Source: an uncultured Lachnospiraceae bacterium
GTDB taxonomy: Bacteria > Bacillota > Clostridia > Lachnospirales > Lachnospiraceae
Length of the DNA stretch: 64,000 bases
Assembly (NCBI GenBank): GCA_934317845.1
Contig: CAKRES010000006.1
Span: 76,306 to 140,305, forward strand
Direction: 5' to 3'
Positions within the stretch are counted from its first letter, which is position 1. Every line of letters begins with the position of its first letter. This document shows, in pieces, positions 8,638 to 16,823 of this stretch. The translations under genes were made by a program, and so were the position numbers. The notes under the pieces were generated by a model. The model had not been told where the DNA came from and searched no databases. It saw only the letters and a program-made list of their open reading frames with translations.

Positions 8638-9373
8638 GAATGAAGTTTTAATCGAGGTAAAGGATCTGTGCAAATCATTTGGCGATCATCTGGTACTCGA
8701 TCATATCAATACAACGATCCATAAGGGAGAAGTGATCGCTATCGTTGGTCCATCCGGATGTGGTAAGTCCACCTTCCTGCGTACGCTTAACCGTTTGGAG
8801 CAGGCAGATTCCGGTCAGATCTTATTTGAAGGAAATGATATCTTAGATAAAAAGCGCAATATCAACCAGATCCGTGAAAAGATCGGTATGGTATTCCAGC
8901 AGTTTAATCTTTTTCCGAATATGACAGTATTGGAAAATGTCATGTTAGCTCCTGTGAAATTAAAGGGACTTTCAAGAGAAGAAGCCAGAAGCCGTGCGGA
9001 AGAATTACTAAATCGTGTCGGTCTGTTAGAAAAAGCAGATGCCTATCCGGATACGTTATCCGGTGGACAAAAGCAGCGGATTGCCATTGCCAGAACGATG
9101 GCGATGGATCCGGATGTGATCCTTTTTGATGAGCCAACCTCCGCTCTTGATCCGGAGATGGTAGGCGAAGTATTAGAGATCATGAAAGAGCTTGCAGAAT
9201 CCGGTATGACGATGATCGTAGTTACTCATGAAATGGGATTTGCCAAAAATGTGGCAACAAGAGTGATGTTCATCGATGAGAAAGTCATCATGGAAGAAAA
9301 TGAGCCGCAGGAGTTTTTTGCTCATCCGAAAAATGCAAGACTTCGGGAATTTTTGTCAAAAGTTAATAAATAA
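8627..9373 (+). CDS. Amino-acid ABC transporter ATP-binding protein (GlnQ/ArtM type)
   Basis: A 248-residue ATPase, normal length for the polar amino acid uptake family. Walker A is GPSGCGKST (about 42-50), the Q-loop is V-F-Q-Q-F-N-L-F, the signature is L-S-G-G-Q-K-Q-R, Walker B is V-I-L-F-D-E-P, and the switch histidine is in V-V-T-H-E-M. It starts inside the permease gene (11-base overlap), which points to translational coupling and one transcript. A large terminator follows. It energises uptake by the adjacent binding-permease protein. Confidence 0.95.
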   Translation: MQDKNEVLIEVKDLCKSFGDHLVLDHINTTIHKGEVIAIVGPSGCGKSTFLRTLNRLEQADSGQILFEGNDILDKKRNINQIREKIGMVFQQFNLFPNMTVLENVMLAPVKLKGLSREEARSRAEELLNRVGLLEKADAYPDTLSGGQKQRIAIARTMAMDPDVILFDEPTSALDPEMVGEVLEIMKELAESGMTMIVVTHEMGFAKNVATRVMFIDEKVIMEENEPQEFFAHPKNARLREFLSKVNK

Positions 9374-9399
9374 GAATACGATAAAGGGATTGATTCTGT

Positions 9400-9448
9400 T
9401 CCGGCCTCCAATGTTAGAGTAAGATCTAACGATTGGAGGCCGGTTTTG
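9400..9448 (+). terminator. Long-stem intrinsic terminator
   Basis: A stem of about 18 bp joins 9401-9418 to 9425-9443 (CCGGCCTCCAAT with ATTGGAGGCCGG at its base), followed by TTTTG. Confidence 0.87.
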
Positions 9449-9510
9449 TGGTGCGGATCAGACAGAATGATCTGTTCGGTTTAGAAAAAGTAAAGAGCCT
9501 ATATTTACAC

Positions 9511-9538
9511 TTGCATAATATGGGAAAAATGGTAAAAT
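9511..9538 (+). promoter_or_regulatory. Probable sigma-A promoter of trkA-trkH
   Basis: TTGCAT (9511-9516), a 16-base spacer and TAAAAT (9533-9538) preceded by TGG, an extended -10, lie about 30 bases before the trkA start. Confidence 0.5.
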
Positions 9539-9568
9539 GGTACTGTCTAAGAAGGAGATAGAGAAAGC

Positions 9569-10927
9569 ATGAAGATTATTATTGTAGGATGTGGGAAAGT
9601 TGGTTATGCAGTTGCGAAAGCCCTGGTAGCAGAACAGCAGGATGTAGTTGTTATTGATTCCAACTCTGAGCGTGTGGAGAACATTACCAATTCCGTGGAT
9701 GCCATGGGAGTTGTCGGTAATGGTGCCAGCTACAAAGTACAGGTGGAGGCAGGTGTTGCCAATGCGGATCTTTTGATCGCTGTGACTTCCTCTGATGAAG
9801 TCAATCTGTTGTGCTGTATGATTGCTCGTAAAACAGGACATTGTCAGACGATCGCCAGAGTATCTGATCCGGTTTATACACAGGATATTCCATATATCAA
9901 AAAGGAACTGGGACTGGCACTGACTCTGAATCCGGAACAGGCAACTGCCGGAAACATAACAAGACTTTGCCAGATGCCGTCTGCGATTGAGATAGATACT
10001 TTTGTGAAGGGACATGTTGAAATATTGAAGGTAGAGATTCCTTCTGACTGCTTTTTGGATCACTGTACCATTTCTGATGTGATGCGGGGATTTAAAGAAA
10101 AGGTTTTGATCTGCGCTGTTGAGCGTGGAGATGAAGTGATCATTCCACCGGGAGATTTTATGTTGCTCTCCGGAGATCGGATCGCTGTGGTTGGGGAGTC
10201 AAAATCATCGGTTGCTTTTATCAAAAAAATGGGTGTTCCGGGACTTGGGCGTGTACGAAGTGCAATATTAGTTGGAGCAGGTAATGTTAGCGAATATGTG
10301 GCAAAGTCCATGATCCGCCAGGGAATTCATGTGAAGGTGTTTGATTCAAGTAGAGAGCGGTGCGAACATTTCAGTCTGGTCGTTCCGGAAGCTGTTGTGA
10401 TCCATGCGGATGCTTCAAAACCGGAAGTGCTGTCAGAAGAAGGACTGGAACGTGCGGATGCATTTGCAACACTGACCTCATCGGACGAACTCAATATTCT
10501 GCTTGGTCTCTATGCCAAAAAAAATTCTGACTGTAAGGTGGTGACTTTGGTCAACCACGCAAACTATATGGGAGTTACAAAAGCACTTGATATGGGAAGT
10601 GTGATGTCGTTACAGAACATTACGACAGAGTATATTGTACAGTATGTGCGTGCTATGCGAAATTCGCAGGGAAGTAACGTGGAGACACTTTACCGTATTA
10701 TGGATAACAAAGTAGATGCGTTGGAATTTATAGTCGGAGAGAATTGCCCGATCTGCAATACTCCTTTAATGGAGTTGAAGATCAAAAATGATATTTTGAT
10801 CTCCTGCATCAACCACATGGGGCAGATTGAAATTGCCAATGGACAAAGTGTGATCCGGGAAGGTGACACGGTGGTGATCGTGACAACCAGACATGGTCTG
10901 GATGATATTACAGATATTATAGAGTAG
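9569..10927 (+). CDS. trkA: Trk potassium uptake regulatory subunit TrkA
   Basis: A 452-residue peripheral NAD(H)/nucleotide-binding subunit that gates a Trk potassium channel. It has the full duplicated form: RCK_N (about 1-120) with Rossmann motif GCGKVG at 7-12, RCK_C (about 140-225), a second RCK_N with L-V-G-A-G-N-V (about 230-350) and a second RCK_C to the end. AAGGAGA stands before the ATG. Its partner trkH follows after 16 bases. Confidence 0.95.
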   Translation: MKIIIVGCGKVGYAVAKALVAEQQDVVVIDSNSERVENITNSVDAMGVVGNGASYKVQVEAGVANADLLIAVTSSDEVNLLCCMIARKTGHCQTIARVSDPVYTQDIPYIKKELGLALTLNPEQATAGNITRLCQMPSAIEIDTFVKGHVEILKVEIPSDCFLDHCTISDVMRGFKEKVLICAVERGDEVIIPPGDFMLLSGDRIAVVGESKSSVAFIKKMGVPGLGRVRSAILVGAGNVSEYVAKSMIRQGIHVKVFDSSRERCEHFSLVVPEAVVIHADASKPEVLSEEGLERADAFATLTSSDELNILLGLYAKKNSDCKVVTLVNHANYMGVTKALDMGSVMSLQNITTEYIVQYVRAMRNSQGSNVETLYRIMDNKVDALEFIVGENCPICNTPLMELKIKNDILISCINHMGQIEIANGQSVIREGDTVVIVTTRHGLDDITDIIE

Positions 10928-10943
10928 AGGGATAAATAAGAAG

Positions 10944-12380
10944 ATGAATGTAGCAATCGTGTTTTATATTTTAGCCAGAGTGTTACAGGTTGAAGGTGCC
11001 TTTTTGATGCTTCCTTTCCTGGTAGGAATGTGTTACCGGGAGAAGGAGGCATTTGCCTTTTTACTTGTGGGTGTAGTGTTGTTTCTGATTGGAACTTTTG
11101 CAGCAAGAAAGAAACCAAAAAATACCAGTTTTTATGCAAAGGAAGGTTTTGTTACAGTTACGCTTTCCTGGATCGTGCTTGGTATCACGGGGGCAGTTCC
11201 TTATGTGTTAAACGGAGATATTCCCCATTATATCAATGCCGTATTTGAAACGGTGTCCGGTTTTACGACTACCGGAGCAAGCATACTGACAAATGTGGAA
11301 GGACTGTCTTATAGTTCTAAATTTTGGCGGTGTTTTTCCAACTGGATCGGTGGAATGGGGGTGCTGGTATTTGTGCTGAGTATTCTTCCGTTGGGAGGTG
11401 CGCAAAATATCTATATTATGAAGGCAGAATCACCGGGACCGAGCGTGGGAAAGCTGGTACCGAAAGTCAAAAGTACTGCTGCCAATCTGTATAAGATTTA
11501 TTGCGGGATGACGCTGATCGAGATCATATTGCTGTTGTTTGGAGGCTTGGATTTATTTAGTGCCGTGACATTAAGCTTTTCCACAGCGGGAACCGGTGGA
11601 TTTGCTGTTTTAAATTCCGGCTGCTTAAGTTATAGTTCTTATGTGCAGATCGTGTTGACGATCTTTATGATCGCATTTGGCGTGAATTTTTCTGTGTACT
11701 ATCTGATCCTGACAAAACGTGTGAAGCAGGCAGTAAAATGTGAAGAGCTCCGCTGGTATCTGATCATTATGTTTTCTGCAATTATATTGATCCTATGTAA
11801 TGTGGCAGATCGTTTTGATTCTATTTTTGCTGCAGTCAAGCATGTTTCCTTTACGGTTGGTTCGATCATGACCAGTACCGGATTAAGTACTGTAGATTTT
11901 AACCTTTGGCCAACCTTTTCCAAGACACTGCTGGTACTGCTCATGTTTGTGGGAGCCTGTGCCGGAAGTACGGGCGGCGGAATCAAAGTATCAAGGATTG
12001 TGATCTATTTTAAGACAATGACGAAAATGGTAGGGCAGCAGCTGCATCCAAGAAGTATTAAAGTGGTGAAGTTTGAAGGAAAACCGGTCGAGCATGATGT
12101 GATCCGGGGCGTGAATACGTATCTGGTATCGTTTTTGTTCCTATATGCATGTTCTATGCTTTTTTTGGCATTAGATAATTTTGATTTTGAAACGAATTTT
12201 TCGGCTGTGATCGCATGCATTAATAATATCGGACCTGGTATCGGTCTGGTTGGTCCGGCTGGAAATTACAGCGAATTTTCCTGGCTTTCCAAGCTGGTGA
12301 TGTCTATCGACATGCTGGCAGGACGATTGGAGATCTTCCCACTGTTGGTATTTTGTTCTCCGAAAACGTATAAGAAATAA
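10944..12380 (+). CDS. trkH: Trk-type potassium channel TrkH
   Basis: A 478-residue polytopic membrane protein forming the pore of a Trk/Ktr potassium uptake system. Four P-loop-like segments are visible: S-G-F-T-T-T-G-A-S, S-T-A-G-T-G-G-F-A, S-T-G-L-S-T-V-D-F and N-N-I-G-P-G-I-G. The G-G-I-K-V-S-R segment and the final L-A-G-R-L-E-I-F-P are typical of TrkH. Length and the adjacent trkA agree. Transcription ends at a bidirectional terminator shared with the DtxR-like gene. Confidence 0.95.
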   Translation: MNVAIVFYILARVLQVEGAFLMLPFLVGMCYREKEAFAFLLVGVVLFLIGTFAARKKPKNTSFYAKEGFVTVTLSWIVLGITGAVPYVLNGDIPHYINAVFETVSGFTTTGASILTNVEGLSYSSKFWRCFSNWIGGMGVLVFVLSILPLGGAQNIYIMKAESPGPSVGKLVPKVKSTAANLYKIYCGMTLIEIILLLFGGLDLFSAVTLSFSTAGTGGFAVLNSGCLSYSSYVQIVLTIFMIAFGVNFSVYYLILTKRVKQAVKCEELRWYLIIMFSAIILILCNVADRFDSIFAAVKHVSFTVGSIMTSTGLSTVDFNLWPTFSKTLLVLLMFVGACAGSTGGGIKVSRIVIYFKTMTKMVGQQLHPRSIKVVKFEGKPVEHDVIRGVNTYLVSFLFLYACSMLFLALDNFDFETNFSAVIACINNIGPGIGLVGPAGNYSEFSWLSKLVMSIDMLAGRLEIFPLLVFCSPKTYKK

Positions 12381-12384
12381 CGAA

Positions 12385-12416
12385 AACCTCTTTTCCGATG
12401 GAAAAGAGGTTCTTTT
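12385..12416. terminator. Bidirectional terminator between trkH and the DtxR-like gene
   Basis: A 12-bp stem, AACCTCTTTTCC (12385-12396) with GGAAAAGAGGTT (12400-12411), is flanked by TTTT on the right and AAAA on the left, so it can serve both convergent genes. Confidence 0.85.
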
Positions 12417-12778
12417 CAAAATTGAATATTTTTTTTGATCGCTTCAAAACTTTCCTTGCTGATCACATGCTCCATGCGGCAGGCGTCTTCTGCGGCAATG
12501 GCGGGATCTACTCCCAGGCTGGAAAGCCAGTTAGATAAAAATTCATGGCGTTCGTAGATCATTTCTGCAATGGCACGTCCACTGTCGGTTAAATAGATAA
12601 AACCGGCATCGGTCACGGTAATATGCCCCTTTTCACGAAGATTTTTCATTGCAATGCTGACGCTTGATTTTTTGTATCCTAATTCATTGGAAATGTCTAC
12701 AGAACGAACTACAGGCAGTTTCTTACTTAGGATTAAAATGGTTTCAAGATAGTTTTCTGCGGATTCATTTGTTGCCAT
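12416..12778 (-). CDS. DtxR/MntR-family metal-dependent transcriptional repressor
   Basis: A 120-residue protein with an N-terminal winged helix (S-A-E-N-Y-L-E-T-I, S-V-S-I-A-M-K-N-L) and a dimerisation/metal domain containing Y-E-R-H-E-F-L and E-D-A-C-R-M-E-H. These match the MntR ligand positions (His, Glu, Glu-His), although the residue at the MntR Asp8 position is Asn. The SH3-like third domain is absent, as in MntR and short iron repressors. Its place beside FeoB-associated and feoA genes, and a DtxR-like palindrome on both iron promoters, suggests it controls ferrous iron uptake. Fe(II) rather than Mn(II) is inferred from context. Confidence 0.88.
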   Translation of the reverse strand: MATNESAENYLETILILSKKLPVVRSVDISNELGYKKSSVSIAMKNLREKGHITVTDAGFIYLTDSGRAIAEMIYERHEFLSNWLSSLGVDPAIAAEDACRMEHVISKESFEAIKKNIQF

Positions 12779-12912
12779 TTCCTCACCTCATCTATACTTC
12801 TTTTCATCATCATTTATACTTTCATGCGCGGTAACTGCATCAAAGTGTTCTTATTATAGCATATCAACCAGCCATTTTCTACCAGAAAAGATGGAAAAAA
12901 AGAAAAAAGTTG

Positions 12913-12941
12913 TTGACAACTAATACATGTTAGGTTATACT
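12913..12941 (+). promoter_or_regulatory. Sigma-A promoter of the FeoB-associated gene
   Basis: A perfect TTGACA (12913-12918), a 17-base spacer and TATACT (12936-12941). The -10 lies inside the operator palindrome. Confidence 0.85.
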
Positions 12942-12945
12942 AACC
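12929..12945. promoter_or_regulatory. DtxR-like operator, site 1
   Basis: GTTAG (12929-12933), six bases, CTAAC (12940-12944). TTAGGTTATACTAACC resembles the DtxR/IdeR box (TTAGGTTAGCCTAACC core). It begins 7 bases before the -10 hexamer, exactly as at site 2. Confidence 0.75.
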
Positions 12946-12978
12946 GTGAAGTTAGTAAACTCCTTATATTATATTACG

Positions 12979-13030
12979 GGATAGTGAAATGGGATTTTTT
13001 TTAATCGTATGCCACCCATTTTCACTATCC
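12979..13030 (+). repeat. Long inverted repeat in the FeoB-associated leader
   Basis: GGATAGTGAAATGGG (12979-12993) pairs with CCCATTTTCACTATCC (13015-13030), with one bulged base and a 21-base loop. It would fold in the mRNA leader. A seven-T run starts about 10 bases after the stem. Confidence 0.7.
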
Positions 13031-13080
13031 TATATGCTGTTTTTTTGAAAAGATGAGAAACGCAGAAAGGAAGGATGAGC

Positions 13081-13212
13081 ATGGGAACTGTAGTAGTAGG
13101 TGCGGTAGTACTTCTGCTTGTTGTAGCAGCAGTCAAAAGCCTTAGAAAAGATAAAAAAAATGGAAAAGGTATCTGTGGTGGAGATTGCAGCAGCTGCAAG
13201 GGATGCCACTAA
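13081..13212 (+). CDS. FeoB-associated Cys-rich membrane peptide
   Basis: A 43-residue peptide: one N-terminal transmembrane helix (about 4-18, G-A-V-V-L-L-L-V-V-A-A-V), a basic stretch, and a cysteine-rich tail (C-G-G-D-C-S-S-C-K-G-C-H). This is the layout of the FeoB_associated family (PF12669) found beside feo genes in Firmicutes. Its role in iron uptake is unproven; iron handling by the cysteines is an inference. The start follows GGAAGGATGAGC. It has its own promoter with a DtxR-like operator. Confidence 0.85.
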   Translation: MGTVVVGAVVLLLVVAAVKSLRKDKKNGKGICGGDCSSCKGCH

Positions 13213-13278
13213 ATGACTTGACTTTCTTCCAGTTTCATCGTAAGGTGGATGTGAGCGTATAGGAAGAAGGAGTAGGCC

Positions 13279-13596
13279 ATGAATTGTAATTGTAACCAGC
13301 CGGAGCCTGAAAATCAGGTGCGGAGCAAGGTAAGAGAAGAAGATGAAAAGAAAGCACTGCTGACGCGTTTAAGCCGGATCGAAGGTCAGGTGCGTGGCGT
13401 GAAGAATATGGTAGAAGAGGGACGCTATTGTGTGGACATTGTCACACAGGTTTCTGCTATTGGAGCAGCACTGAACGGATTCAATAAAGAGCTGCTGTCA
13501 CGGCATATAAAAACCTGTGTAGTAGAAGATATCCGGGAAGGCGATGATGCCGCAGTAGAGGAACTCTGTGAATTGCTTAAGAAGCTGATGAAGTAG
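13279..13596 (+). CDS. csoR: CsoR-type copper-sensing transcriptional repressor
   Basis: A 105-residue all-helical DUF156 regulator. The three ligands of the Cu(I) site are present with CsoR spacing: C51, H76 and C80 (25 and 4 residues apart). This fits CsoR rather than RcnR (which adds a His) or FrmR. The N-terminal MNCNC adds two further cysteines. No copper ATPase or chaperone gene is within the window, so its target lies elsewhere or it senses another metal or sulfur species. It starts 66 bases after the FeoB-associated gene and its end overlaps trpF (opposite strand) by 20 bases. Confidence 0.88.
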   Translation: MNCNCNQPEPENQVRSKVREEDEKKALLTRLSRIEGQVRGVKNMVEEGRYCVDIVTQVSAIGAALNGFNKELLSRHIKTCVVEDIREGDDAAVEELCELLKKLMK

Positions 13597-14197
13597 CCCG
13601 TCGTACCGCGTGTACGAATGCGGCTACTTTTTTTGGATCTTTTCCCGGTCGGTTGTCGTATTCTACACCGGAGGAGACATCCACGGCATCCGGTACGGCG
13701 GCTCGGATCGCATCGGCAACATTGTCCGCATGTAAGCCTCCGGCGAGAAACAGGAGTTTTTCATCCCGTTTCAGCGAAGAAACCAAAGACCAGTCAAAGG
13801 TCTTGCCGCTTCCCGGTGTGGCGGCATCCAGTACATAGCCGGCAATGTTTAACTTCGACTGATAGGCAGCAAATTGATTAAGATCGGAAACATTAAACGC
13901 TTTTAACACAGGGAGAGGACAACTATTTAAAATATGATCCGTTATGTTCCCATGGATCTGGATGTAATCAAAGCCTGCGTCTGAAATCTGGCAGATCTGT
14001 TCGCAGTTGGGTGATACACAGACCGCTACCTTTTTAATTTGAGGATCAAGCAGAGAAAGTAATTGCTCTGCTTTTTTTAGTGTAAGATTTCGTTTACTTT
14101 TTTCAAAGAACAGAACCATGCCGATATAGTCCGGCTTGTACTCATTCATCAAAGCAATGTCTTCTGTTGTTGTGATGCCACAGATCTTTATTTTCAT
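13577..14197 (-). CDS. trpF: Phosphoribosylanthranilate isomerase
   Basis: A 206-residue TIM barrel that isomerises phosphoribosylanthranilate in tryptophan synthesis. Visible motifs are K-I-C-G-I-T with catalytic Cys6, Y-I-Q-I-H-G, V-L-D-A-A-T-P-G-S-G-K-T-F-D-W with the catalytic Asp, L-A-G-G-L and D-V-S-S-G-V-E. Length is normal. It stands alone, with no other trp gene nearby, convergent with csoR and overlapping it by 20 bases. Confidence 0.94.
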   Translation of the reverse strand: MKIKICGITTTEDIALMNEYKPDYIGMVLFFEKSKRNLTLKKAEQLLSLLDPQIKKVAVCVSPNCEQICQISDAGFDYIQIHGNITDHILNSCPLPVLKAFNVSDLNQFAAYQSKLNIAGYVLDAATPGSGKTFDWSLVSSLKRDEKLLFLAGGLHADNVADAIRAAVPDAVDVSSGVEYDNRPGKDPKKVAAFVHAVRRATSSAS

Positions 14198-14264
14198 AGT
14201 ATCAGTTCCTTTTGTTTTTTCTTATCTTAGCATATTATTCTGGCCTTGTTCAACTATTAGAATG

Positions 14265-14288
14265 TGGCTATGCTAAAGAAGCCACACC
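14265..14288 (+). repeat. Small inverted repeat in the ECF S-component promoter region
   Basis: GTGGCT and AGCCAC (part of TGTGGCTATGC...AAGCCACA) flank a short loop. A TTGTTC-17-TATGCT promoter candidate overlaps it, so it could be an operator. I see no known riboswitch in the ~80-base leader. Confidence 0.4.
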
Positions 14289-14368
14289 TTTGATAAGATA
14301 ACGGACGAAGACACGTGGATAAATATAGCAGGTCGACAGCTGTGCTCAAAAAGGAAAGGAGCTTTCGT

Positions 14369-14890
14369 ATGAAGCAAAAGACAATGACAACAAAAGATAT
14401 TACAATAGTAGGAGTTATGGCAGCACTTGTATTTGCCGCTACCTATTTTTTAAAGATCAATATGCCGCTTACAATGGGATATGTACATTTGGGTGATTCC
14501 ATGATCTTTTTGGCAGTTTATTTATTTGGCTGGAAGAAAGGTGCGTTAGCAGGTGCGATCGGTGGAGCAATGTCTGACCTGATCGGTGGATATGTGATCT
14601 GGATCGTACCAACATTTGCCATTAAGTTTATCATGGCTATGGTGGCAGGCTTGCTGTTTGATCTGATCAAGAGCAAAGGAAAATATTTATACATTGCTAC
14701 TTATATTTTTGCAGGTCTCATTCAGGTCGCACTCTATTCTTTGGCACATCTGGTATTCTTTGGTGTAGCACCGGCGATCAGCGGAATCCCGGGATTATTA
14801 GGACAGACCTACTCCGGTCTGATCATTGCTCTCTGCCTGATCGTAGCATTTGAAAAGGCACATGTGGTAGCGAAGATCAAACAAATGTAG
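14369..14890 (+). CDS. ECF transporter substrate-binding S component
   Basis: A 173-residue membrane protein with about six helices. The motif V-H-L-G-D-S-M-I-F-L-A, then G-W-K-K-G-A-L-A-G-A-I-G and D-L-I-G-G-Y, is typical of S components of energy-coupling factor vitamin importers (PF07155-like). The S component captures the substrate and shares an EcfA-EcfA'-EcfT module encoded elsewhere. The vitamin (for example a thiamine precursor, riboflavin or pyridoxine) cannot be told. ATG 14369 is chosen because AAAGGAG lies just upstream; the open frame extends 54 bases further. Confidence 0.85.
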   Translation: MKQKTMTTKDITIVGVMAALVFAATYFLKINMPLTMGYVHLGDSMIFLAVYLFGWKKGALAGAIGGAMSDLIGGYVIWIVPTFAIKFIMAMVAGLLFDLIKSKGKYLYIATYIFAGLIQVALYSLAHLVFFGVAPAISGIPGLLGQTYSGLIIALCLIVAFEKAHVVAKIKQM

Positions 14891-14947
14891 GAGATTTGAC
14901 ATAATAGCGGGAGGATTCCCATACAGTAGAAAAAAGAATATGGATAG

Positions 14948-16699
14948 ATGTATATGCAATCACAAAAACTTACTGCACAGTTGAATCTTGCATTAAATCT
15001 TACAGAAGAAGAACGGAGAAAAAGTGTTTCTCTGGAGGTAGGATATGATGCAGCAAGCAGAGAGTGGGATTTGATCGTGCGTTACATCAATGAGTTGGAC
15101 ACTGTGGCTGCCAGATATGGAGCTTCAGTGTCTTATCTTTTGGGCGAATATGCGATCGTCACGATAAAAGAGGAGTTCATTCCTGCATTTTCGATGGAAG
15201 AAGCCGTGATCTATGTGGAAAAGCCAAACAGTATTTACTTTGAAACACTAGCGGAAAGACAGTCATCCTGCATCAGCCGGGTGCAGACAGGGCAGGAAGG
15301 CTTAAGTGGAAAACAAACACTTTTGGCGGTTGTTGATAGTGGAATTGATTATGCACATCCGGATTTTAGAAAAGAGGATGGCAGCACCCGGATCATGGCA
15401 CTCTGGGATCAGACAGCCCTTCCGGATGAAGTCAACCGGCCGCCACAGGGCTATACGGTCGGGGTAGAGTACACAGAGAACCGGATCAATGAGGCACTTC
15501 AAAAAAGAAGAACTCCCGAGCAGCTTGCTATTGTACCGGAAGTAGATTTAAGTGGACACGGAACATTTGTGACAGGAATTGCGGCAGGAAACGGCAGAGC
15601 ATCACAGGGGCAGAACCGTGGTGTGGCATATGAAGCGGATCTGCTGGTCGTAAAGCTTGGCAATCCGAGGAAAAATGGATTTCCCCGTACGATAGAACTG
15701 ATGCTTGCGATCGATTATGTGGTGCGTTTTGCAAGAAAACGTAACATGCCGCTGGCACTTAACATGAGCTATGGAAATAACTATGGGTCACATCAGGGCG
15801 ATACGCTTTTAGAAACCTATCTGAATACTGCACTGGATTCCGTAGCGGGCTGCGGGGTAGTAGGGATGGGAAATGAGGGAAATGCTGACAAGCATGCGAT
15901 GGTACAGGTAGTGGCAGACGTGCAGACCAGTGTCCCATTTGCAATTGCCGAAGGGGAACGTGCGCTTAATTTACAGTTGTGGAAAAGCTATCTGGATGAC
16001 ATCAGGATCTATCTTGTTCCGCCGGACGGCAGACTGTTAGGGCCGGTTCCTCAGACACTTGGTGTGACAAGGATTCCTTATGGATCGGCAAGCATTGATA
16101 TATATTATGATGTGCCAAAGCCGTATCAGATCGACCAGCTTATTTATTTTGATTTTATTGCCAATGGGGATAGGCTTCCGTTTGGAGAGTGGAATATTTT
16201 ACTGATCCCGGAACGGATCGTGCATGGAATGTGTCATTTCTGGCTTCCGGTCAGTGAAGCATTGCAAAGCACCACACGTTTTTTGCTGGCAGGATCCTTT
16301 GGTAGTTTTACGATTCCGTCTGCAGCAAAAAAAGTAATTTCTGTCGGGGCATATAACAGTCGTAGCGGGGCATTAGCTTCTTTTTCCGGAAGAGGGATGC
16401 TGCCTTTTGAAAAGCCGGATCTTGTGGCACCGGGAGTAGATGTCACTTCCTGTGCGCCGGGAGGTGGATACACGGTAAAGAGCGGAACTTCTGTGGCTGC
16501 ACCATTTGTAGCCGGAGCAGCATCTTTGTTGTTAGAATGGGGGATTGTAAAAAGGAATGATCCCTATCTTTATGGAGAGAAACTTAAGGCTTATCTGCAA
16601 AAGGGGGCAAGACCGTTAAGCGGCTATCAAAGTATTCCAAATCCTTATGTGGGATATGGTGCACTCTGCGTGTCGGATGCAATTCCAGGGATGCGTTAA
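14948..16699 (+). CDS. Cytoplasmic subtilase (S8 family), Csp-like
   Basis: A 583-residue subtilisin-like serine protease. The triad is complete: D130 in V-V-D-S-G-I-D, H204 in S-G-H-G-T-F and S515 in S-G-T-S-V-A-A-P. A long ~280-residue insertion between the His and Ser blocks (a jelly-roll-like region, about 310-450) is characteristic of the clostridial Csp group, whose members process spore cortex hydrolases during germination. There is no signal peptide, also as in Csp proteins. Germination is an inference: related subtilases exist in non-sporulating Lachnospiraceae. A propeptide may be residues 1-115. Confidence 0.87.
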   Translation: MYMQSQKLTAQLNLALNLTEEERRKSVSLEVGYDAASREWDLIVRYINELDTVAARYGASVSYLLGEYAIVTIKEEFIPAFSMEEAVIYVEKPNSIYFETLAERQSSCISRVQTGQEGLSGKQTLLAVVDSGIDYAHPDFRKEDGSTRIMALWDQTALPDEVNRPPQGYTVGVEYTENRINEALQKRRTPEQLAIVPEVDLSGHGTFVTGIAAGNGRASQGQNRGVAYEADLLVVKLGNPRKNGFPRTIELMLAIDYVVRFARKRNMPLALNMSYGNNYGSHQGDTLLETYLNTALDSVAGCGVVGMGNEGNADKHAMVQVVADVQTSVPFAIAEGERALNLQLWKSYLDDIRIYLVPPDGRLLGPVPQTLGVTRIPYGSASIDIYYDVPKPYQIDQLIYFDFIANGDRLPFGEWNILLIPERIVHGMCHFWLPVSEALQSTTRFLLAGSFGSFTIPSAAKKVISVGAYNSRSGALASFSGRGMLPFEKPDLVAPGVDVTSCAPGGGYTVKSGTSVAAPFVAGAASLLLEWGIVKRNDPYLYGEKLKAYLQKGARPLSGYQSIPNPYVGYGALCVSDAIPGMR

Positions 16700-16794
16700 A
16701 GCATATTGTTTTGTGCAGTTTGGCAACATTTGACAATATTTTTTATATTGGTTATTAAAATGAAACAAAAATAAGATATACAAAATCTAAGTTA

Positions 16795-16823
16795 TTGACA
16801 TATGATTGAGGTTAGAGTATACT
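16795..16823 (+). promoter_or_regulatory. Sigma-A promoter of feoA-feoA-feoB
   Basis: A perfect TTGACA (16795-16800), a 17-base spacer and TATACT (16818-16823). Confidence 0.87.

Larger units (their letters stand above)
12779..13080. other. 302-bp divergent control region of the iron locus
   Basis: No gene. From left to right it holds an extended -10 for the DtxR-like gene on the minus strand (TGCTATAAT, plus coordinates 12853-12861), the sigma-A promoter and operator of the FeoB-associated gene (12913-12945), a long inverted repeat (12979-13030), a seven-T run near 13040-13046, and the RBS AGGAAGGATGAG just before ATG 13081. Confidence 0.7.

Noticed and set aside
14198..14368. A vitamin riboswitch (TPP, preQ1, THF or FMN) before the ECF S component
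   Set aside because: None of the conserved core sequences of these classes is present; only a small inverted repeat in the promoter is seen.
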